This document shows, one piece after another, positions 54,601-63,600 of a stretch of DNA of 64,000 bases. Location: contig CM065182.1 in NCBI GenBank assembly GCA_033026295.1, positions 8,184,001 through 8,248,000 of the forward strand, written 5' to 3'. Made by a program: the position numbers and the translations under genes. The DNA comes from Channa striata (Eukaryota > Chordata > Actinopteri > Anabantiformes > Channidae). Every line of letters begins with the position of its first letter. Positions within the stretch are counted from its first letter, which is position 1. The notes under the pieces are model-generated. The model was given only the letters and a program-made list of their open reading frames with translations. It did not search any database and had not been told where the DNA came from.

Positions 54601-57600
54601 TTCCCCACAGCAGTAATTCCTCCTTCCTAATAGACTTTCACTGTGAGTGCTGAGGCTAAAATTCACAGTTCTCATTATGTGCAAAATTCCGCTCTAAAGT
54701 TGATCTAAAGCTAATAAGAGATATTATTACTCCATTTAAAGCTGAAGCCTCATTTCAAGGACAAATGAACTTTTGAAAATATTTTTGCGCCTAACAGCCA
54801 CTGTGTAGTTGGTCCCAAATTCCTTATTAAAGCCACATTAAAAAGAAATCTTTAAAGGCCAGTATGGAGAAGATTTACTGTTTCAGTATGAGCAACCATT
54901 TCAATGTTCACATTCACACGTGATTCATGTGAGAAATTGTGAACCTGTACATTACATGGGAATACATTTTGCAAAACAAGATAAGAATCAAATGCACACA
55001 AGCTGTACTGCAGCTCTGTGCGGCACCATACTCAGCAAATTCATTGTAGCAGAGTGGATTTGTATTCAGAGCTTTGTCAGCCTGTCAGACACCGTACTGT
55101 ATCATACATGCATAATGGACAAGGAAGGTATTTGTTCCCTGGAATGGATTCTGTATATTGATTGCAAAGCTATTTTCACAAATGGAAGCCATTACCAGAA
55201 GACAAGCAGCTGCATGTCTGATGAAATTCTATCCAAATTGAATTTGGTTTCAGCTGATCAGGACATTAAAACATTTCCATTATTATTATTCTACACGCTA
55301 ATCGTGCTCTCGCCTGGCTCATATCACTATAATACTTGTCATATTTCTCATCACTCTCCTTGCCGTTTCTCCGTCCTGTGTAGGTGCCGCAGATTCGGCC
55401 TCCTCCTCCTCATCCTCCTCTTCCTCGTTCGTCAACGGGGCCACTAGCAAGAATCTGCCGGCGGTGCAGACGGTGGCGCCCATGCCAGAAGACACTATGG
55501 AGAATATGAGGTCAGTTCTGTCACCATCACACAGCTATTGATCTCCTCACCATTCACTTTCCTGCCACTCTTTCTTTCTTTTTTTTTTCCTCCTTCTTTT
55601 GGCTTTTGTTTTTATGTTTGTCTGTTTTCTTGGGTGCCCAATCCTTTTCCATCCATTGTTCCTGTCCCTATTTCACTTCACACTTAGGCCTCCATCCTTA
55701 CTGAACAATTCTCACCACTGTAACACTGTAGGGTTACGTAAGTTTTGTTCAGAGCCGGGACCAACTTGGATGCACCTTCTTCCTTTTGAGAGCCTGGGTG
55801 ATATTAGTAACATAATACGGGACTGATTAAAGTATTGCTTTTACAAAAACTATATCAGTGGTAACTTGAATACTTGTACAGTGTTTAATACTTAAATGCA
55901 CGCACGCACACACCTCCCACACATTGTCCTCAGTCGACGCTGTGATGCTCTTCATTTTAATATGGTAACTGTGTCACAGTTACAATACACTGTAGAATAT
56001 AACAATATTAGTACTTATTATTCCAGCTTTATAATATTTAATTTCACTCAAACGTCATGATGTATTTCAGAGTACTTTTCATACATAAATCTGTATTTTT
56101 CTGTTTCCATACTCTGTGTAGGCGTCTGACACAAGATGATATACGGGATGATCAGAGACTGTTAATAATTACATTAGGAAATAAAATTACAAGAATAAAT
56201 ACTGCATAATTACTTTGAACCTTGTAGCAGTTTGTTCTGTATTATTTCTGTCAATGTACTCTCTCCTTGTTAGACGGTTTGTTATGATATGTGCAGTATA
56301 TGTGTGACATGTTGTATGTGTGCTTCTAGAAGTGCACATGCACGTGAGTAGGCGGGCGCGTGTGCACGTGTCTCTTAATCAGTGTGCATGTCTGTATGTG
56401 TGTGTGTGTGTTTGATTTGTATTTCAGTGCCTATTGTGAGGTGGCGCAGTGTGCGCTGCGCAGCGGTCAGACGCCCCCTGAGCTCAAGTCTTTTAGCTCT
56501 CTGGCAGGCTTCCAGGCAGCCCCCCGAGATGCAGGACAGTGCTTTAGGCAAGGAGATACTCGTCCTGTCCCCATGCCCCTCCCCCCTCCCTTTCCCCCAC
56601 CTCCACCACACACCGTCTGCTACGCCCAGTCACTACTAAATGTTCCCAGAATGCCATGCGAGAAAGGACAGAAAACACCTAGCATCACTTTACTAGCAGC
56701 AGTTCATGTTTTAACATTTGCTGTGACAAAGTCAGCTCTGTCTCTTCTGGCATGACGTCTTCTCACACTAACCTCAAACTCAGCATCAGACCTGAGTCAA
56801 ACGGTCTTTGCAAATGACTCGTGGCATTGCTTGGCTTAAACCGACTTCAGTGCTTGTTTTAACCTCCCCTGCGAATTTCAGACACCTGACAAGCCGAGCA
56901 GGTTAAAACCAAAGTAACTGTAAATGCTAGTGACACAGGTCTGTTTCAGAATTCACATGCTTACAAGACCAAGGGTTTGCACTTCACTGCCATCATATCT
57001 CCATATTTTAACCTGCTTCGCTCTACTATTCCTACCTTGGTTCTCCACTTAGACTAGAACAGGAAACTATTTTACGCTGCAGTTCACACACTCAGAGGCA
57101 CTAAAATAAAGATGTGTAGCATTTACTAAACGAGTTATGGCAAAACATTTCCAGTGTTTCCCAGTTTTCGCAGGTTCACCCATGTCACACATGCTGAGCT
57201 GATTAGCTGACCTTTGACCTCGAGCATCTTCACTGATAATCAACACTAACCCAGGAATAGTGCTTTCATACCAAACCATCATTACAGCCTCTTTATATCT
57301 GTACATTCTCTGTATCATCTGTGTCCATTTCAGACATTTTTTAAATTTCTTTTCTCTTTTGTGTCTCTCAGCTCGCCTTTTGCCTCCCTCCATTCAGTGT
57401 AATTTGTCCTCCTTTTCATTGCCTGTCTCTACATTTGCCTTTCTTGCATGTTTTTATCGCCTTATCCCATTTTTCTCATCTGTTTGTTGCGTTCTTTATC
57501 TTCACCCATATTCTCTTCATCTTTCCTCTCTCTTTGTTGCACCACAGTATCACCACCAAGCTTGAACGTGCTCTGGAGAAGGTGGCCCCCCTGCTAAGGG

Positions 57601-60600
57601 AGATATTTGTGGACTTTGCCCCCTTCCTGTCCAGGACGCTGCTGGGTAGCCATGGGCAGGAACTGCTCATAGAAGGTACAGGTGCTGTACACGGCTCCTT
57701 TTTCTCTAACTGGCGTCTCTCTGTGGAGTCTCCCCATTCACTGTCCCTCACTGCGATCTTTGTGTAACAGACACGAGTGACTGAACAAGTGTGTGCGTGT
57801 GTGTTTAGTTGTGAGTGAGTGAGTGAGTGGGTGTCTGAGCTGGCTGCTTCACTCATTCATCAAGCAGGTATGAAGTTTGTATTTTGTACAGTTTTCCATT
57901 TTTCAGCTAGATAATGTCAACATTTTTAGATCAGATTATGCTAAATTTCTGCATTAATGCTGCTGTTGTCAGATTGTACTAAATGTGACGCATTCCTCCC
58001 TCGGCCCACCTGCTTCCTGGCGTCCTGTTTTCATGATCCACTGTCTCTGTGTTGATCTGTCCCTCTCCTCACTTCCTGCTCCTTCCCCCAGCTCTCCCCC
58101 TCCCTGTTCCTCTCGACTGTTTGTTCCTGTCTTCCCCGTGGCATGCTTTTTATAAACTTGACTATGATGACTGTATACAATAGCAGAAACCATTGACACT
58201 ACAGTGTCTTCTTTGATGATATTTTTGTGTCTCGCAGCAGTGTGTGTGTGTCAGAGAGGCTCCTGACTGTGCTGTATGTCTCTGTGATGCAGGTCTGGTG
58301 TGTATGAAGTCTAGCACATCTGTGGTGGAGCTCGTAATGCTGCTGTGTTCTCAGGTTGGTACCTTCTCACATTGTGTTGCAGTTGCCGTCCTCACACATA
58401 TGATTCATTTTGTCAGACCCTGAGCAAATTGCTATTATTATGTCGCATTTACAACCCATTTTCCTAAATTATTTAGTTTTTAGGACACATAATATTTAGC
58501 TAACGCTGTCATGTTATTGATTTTGTTCTGTGAGGCAGAGTTGACTACGTAATGAGCGCATTGCAGATGTAATACAATATCAGCTTACAGGTACATGCAT
58601 CATCACACCTTAGTTTTCAGTCATGGCTACAGAAAGAGTTTCCACTATTTTACTTGTACTGGATTTTACCTTTAGGAACCACATTAAAAGGCATTGCACC
58701 TTTATTATTTTAAATTAAAGGTTTCATTAAATGAATCCAAAGCATATAACCTCTGTTATCCCAATTTCCACTGAAAAGACCCAGTAACAGAACACAAGCA
58801 CTTACCTCTACAGAACTTTCCCCGGATGGTGTAGGTGACCACTGTTCTCTTTCTTCTCTGAAATTTGTCTCCAAACCCGTCTCTGTTTTGTCAGATTCTG
58901 GCCTCCTGTAAGAGCTCCTGTCCTTGCAGAAGCCCCTTAGTTCCTTCCTCATGCTCTTCTCCACTTTTATCTCTGCTTTCTTCTCTGCTTTACTTTCTTC
59001 TTTCTCCACGTTCTTCTGTACCATCAGGTACCTCAGCTTTCCTGGTCCATTTTAGCTCAGTGTTTCAGTGACAACAGCTTTCATCTTCTACCACTGCCCT
59101 TTCCTCTCACCACTCCCTTTCCTTTCCCTCTCCACTCTCCTGGCTGGTTGCTCGTCAGCATGTATAGTATTACCCCTGGCTCCGGCCTGCTCTGCCATTA
59201 GAGGCCTGAGAGAGCGAACCCTAGCCCAGATATCGATTCTCGGGATGGGGGATGTAACAGGAGATGCTCCCACGTGTCCTTCACAGCCTTAAGAGCTAGT
59301 GGAGCTAATGGAGCTGTGATAGTTTGAGGCTTTCAGCAACACTCTTATCCTGCTCCGCTGTCATATGCACAAACACATAAAACACTCACATACTCTTATA
59401 CGAGTGCATTCACATCAGAGAGCTCTCAAGATTTTTTATCCTTATTTTCATGAGTTTTTGCAAGTGTAACTTTATTTTAAAAGTAAAGTAATAAAAAAAA
59501 ACTGTATACTGACACTTTTACGTGTTGATCCCCTGATTAACCACTGAGTTCTTCCAACCAGAGCTGCATCATGTGACAAAATATATGTACTGTGGAATAG
59601 TAGCTCTTTGTGAGAAATTGTACTGAGCAATAAGTACAGACAGCTGTGGGAACCACACACAATGTTCATATTGGACAATTCTGCAAATTGATAAGCAGAT
59701 ATTTGTTACTTTAATGTGTTGTATGACGTGCTACATCTGTGTGGTGCTACTTCTACTAACGTTGATGTGTCCTGTCCTTTTAGGAATGGCAAAACTCCAT
59801 TCAGAAGAATGCTGGACTGGCTTTCATAGAGCTCATTAATGAGGGAAGGTAATCTGTCACACTGATTATCACCCCGCATAATTCCCTCCTATTCACACAT
59901 TAACATCAGTACTGTTATCAGTGCTCAACAACTAGTGGGTATGATAGAGCCCTAATGAGAACCTTGCCAGGATAAGTGCACAGTGCCGTGTGTGTTCAGT
60001 AGGAGGCAGAATCATTAAAGTGCAGTTAAGTTTACAGCTGATTTGTGCAAGTCTATTTTCAGAGCCTGTAATCTTGTTTGTTTCAGTCCAATGTGTTAAT
60101 TAGGGTATTGGTGCAAAAGTCAATTAAAGTCCAATGCAAAAAAGATAAATTCCATCTAAATATCATCAATGAAATGCTACTTTTTAAATGTACTATATAT
60201 AGAGAGAGAGAGACAGTTGCTGAGAATTGGACGTTTTTCTAAATGGAAGTGTTATTAACATTTCCCTGTGTTTCTCACTCCTTCACCAGACTTCTGTGCC
60301 ATGCCATGAAGGATCATATTGTGCGTGTTGCCAATGAAGCAGAGTTCATCCTGAACAGACAGAGGGCTGAAGATGTACACAAACATGCAGAATTTGAGGT
60401 ACGTACTGTACACAGATACACGCTTCTGTTTGTCATGATATGAAACAGCAGTAGGTGAAAACCTGTGTCAAGCGGTTCATTATGTTTTTAATGATTTCAT
60501 CTCTGCTCCGCTTTGGTTGCTCATTGTCTATGCTTCTCATTCAACTCTTTACCTCCCACTGCCACCCTCCAGTCTAACTGTGCCCAGTATGCTGCGGACC

Positions 60601-63600
60601 GGAGAGAGGAGGAGAAAATGTGTGATCATCTCATTAGTGCTGCTAAGCACAGAGACCACGTGACTGCTAACCAGCTGAAACAGAAGATTCTCAACATCCT
60701 GACCAATAAGCACGGAGCATGGGGAACAATGTCACAGAGGTGAGCTGAAGAGGCAAGGAAGTGCGCATGAAATTGTTCTCCGGGGTATTTCAGATTACAC
60801 AGGATGTTTATAATCTATATCATTAGAGTAAATGGAGTAAATGCAGCTTTGTGCATTAGTGGTTATGGTCACTGCTAAACAATCCAGCAAATACATTTAT
60901 ACAACATATTATAATCCATGTTTAAAGAGTCTGTGAATCCTGAAAATCCTTTTTAATAGAATTTACTGCACTTGAGGTCCAGCACACACAGAAGGCTGAA
61001 ACCTAACACCGTAGCTGCCTGGTAGCTGTGTGAGACTGATCTCCTTATTTAGCACAGCGGCATACACGCATTAATTCAATGATTGCTTGTCATCCAGATC
61101 TGCATCCAGGCTGGCAGCTAATCTGAGGCCATGTGATTTAATTTAGGGGCATGTGTCATGCAGCATCTGAAGCCTGTCTCCCTCATGTCACAGTTGATGA
61201 AGTAAATTGTTTACTGCAACATGCAGGCTGCTAGTAAACACATCTTGCTCTCAAAAAAAAAAAGTGAAATTTTATCAAAAGTGATCTGTTTTCAATGATA
61301 TTTATAACACCAGTATGATTAAATCTTACAGTTTGTCTTTATATTGTTTTGTGTTTGCAAATGTGAAACTCACACCTACAGTGAAATACTGAGATTTAAC
61401 AAAATGAAGAAAAGTCAGTTTTGGAATTTTCTCCATTTAATCTTCAGCTCAACCTTGAACATTATTGTCAATGAAGGGCCAATCATAAAATGGACGTGTT
61501 GCTAGCCTCCAACAACTGAAACTGTTCATCTTTGCTCCTTCTTTTGTGTTTCTTTAGCCAATTACATGACTTCTGGCGTTTAGACTACTGGGAGGACGAC
61601 CTGAGGAGGAGACGGAGATTCGTGCGAAACGCCTTTGGGTCCACTCACGCTGACGTGTCACTCAAAGCTCTTGACGACTACGGTGTGTACTGTGCGCTAA
61701 TGCGAACATACTTTGTCATTAAAGCCCTCAGACACACACTAAAATACACACTTTTACAGCCACAGAAGAAGAAGACGAGGGCCTTAAGTCGAAAAAGAGT
61801 TTCCGCAGCCAATCAGTGGTCACCCAGAACCCAGAGGCGGAGTTGATGCTTGAGGGAGACGACGATGCTGTTAGCCTGCTGCAGGAAAAAGAGATAGATA
61901 ACCTCGCAGGTAAGATGGATACAGAATCCCACACACACATACCGTCATACAGCACGGATGAACAGTAAATTATTTGTAACTCTTGTTTTTAGTACGTTTC
62001 CGTCCAAGACTTTTTACCTCCAAAGGCAAGTTGGAAATTTGAAAGTTATGCTACTATACTAACCATCTGGCTGTTTTGGCTCACTCAAAAGGATCAATCA
62101 TACTTTACTAAAATTAATCCTGATTCAAACCAGACCGAGTGCGTGATTTAATACAGTGATTCCTCTCTGACTTACATATGTGTTTGGGTTGTTAACCGTA
62201 GATAAAAATACACAAAGCCAAATAATCCCTGATTCTGTTGCAGTATATGTATTATTTTATTATTATTCTGTATCCGAGATTGTCAATGTTGCGAGTACCT
62301 AAAGTAGTAATACCTGAGTAATGTGACTCCCCAGGCCCTGTGGTTCTGAGTACTCCAGCTCAGTTGGTGGCTCCTGTGGTGGTGGCTCGAGGCACGTTGT
62401 CCATCACGACCACAGAGATCTACTTTGAGGTGGATGAAGAAGATCCTGCTTTTAAGAAGACTGATGCAAAAGTAAGCACAAACTGTGTCTTCATCTTTTT
62501 TAAGACCAAATTCTCTAGTGATGACCTGCGACAATCATTTAAATGTTAACCTCTGTTTACTCTAAATCATTTTGGATTAATTTGTATATAAAGCTCTTTT
62601 TTTGTTTTGAAATATTCTTTTGCAATGGATATCAATCAATTATGATTATATAACAGGTACTGGCCTACTCAGAGGGTTTGCACGGAAAATGGATGTTCAG
62701 TGAGATTCGAGCTGTGTTTTCTAGACGCTACCTCCTACAGAATACTGGTCTGGAGGTCTTCATGGCCAATAGAAGTAAGTGTGCAACTTACTTTTATTAG
62801 ATTACATTGTATGCATCAGCTATAAATATTTTATTGCTATCATAAAAAGTGAGGATCTCTAGAAAGTGCAAAAATGGGCTGAACACTGACTGAATGAATA
62901 CAAGAATGACAAACACTAAAATGATTGGGGGATCAGGGCCATTAGGTGCTAATTTAGTAATTATTTTTGTTTGTGGAGAATAAAAAACAAATACAAAAAA
63001 TGTAGTTTGAAAATAGTTTAAAATCTGCAAACAGTAATAAATAAATAAACATTAAATGTAAACTTGAGGATAAAACTCATTCACTGAGTGTAGCGTAAAT
63101 TGCATATTAATGGAGTGCAGCCTCTTCATATAAATGTGTTTGCTCTCATTAATCTTACCGAGTACAGTATGATGACTCTTCTTTTTCAGTGAAGTACTTT
63201 GTTGCCGTCTGCTGTAGTTCAGGATGAAGAAGGCTAAATAGACTAACACTGCCATTTCTTCAGGTTTAATAACTATGCAGAAACTCAAAATAATGCTTCA
63301 GTATTGAAGTATGAACTCGATATGCTTTATTTTACGATCAAACATCCACATTCTGGTCTTTTCAACATATATATAACTATATATTGTCTTTTGCCAGCGT
63401 CTGTGATGTTTAACTTCCCTGACCCGGCCACAGTGAAAAGGGTGGTCTACAGTCTCCCCCGGGTGGGGGTAGGAACGAGTTATGGCCTGCCACAGGCCAG
63501 GTAAGTCCGAGGTGTAGTCGGCTGGTCCTCAACAGTTCTTTGCTGGAAGAGAAGTTCTTTTTGATTTGATGGAAATGAAATCTGTTTCAACACCTGTGTG

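Noticed and set aside
54920..55447. 175-codon + strand open frame
   Set aside because: It reads w33 in the wrong frame and is otherwise intronic. The length comes from chance lack of stops.
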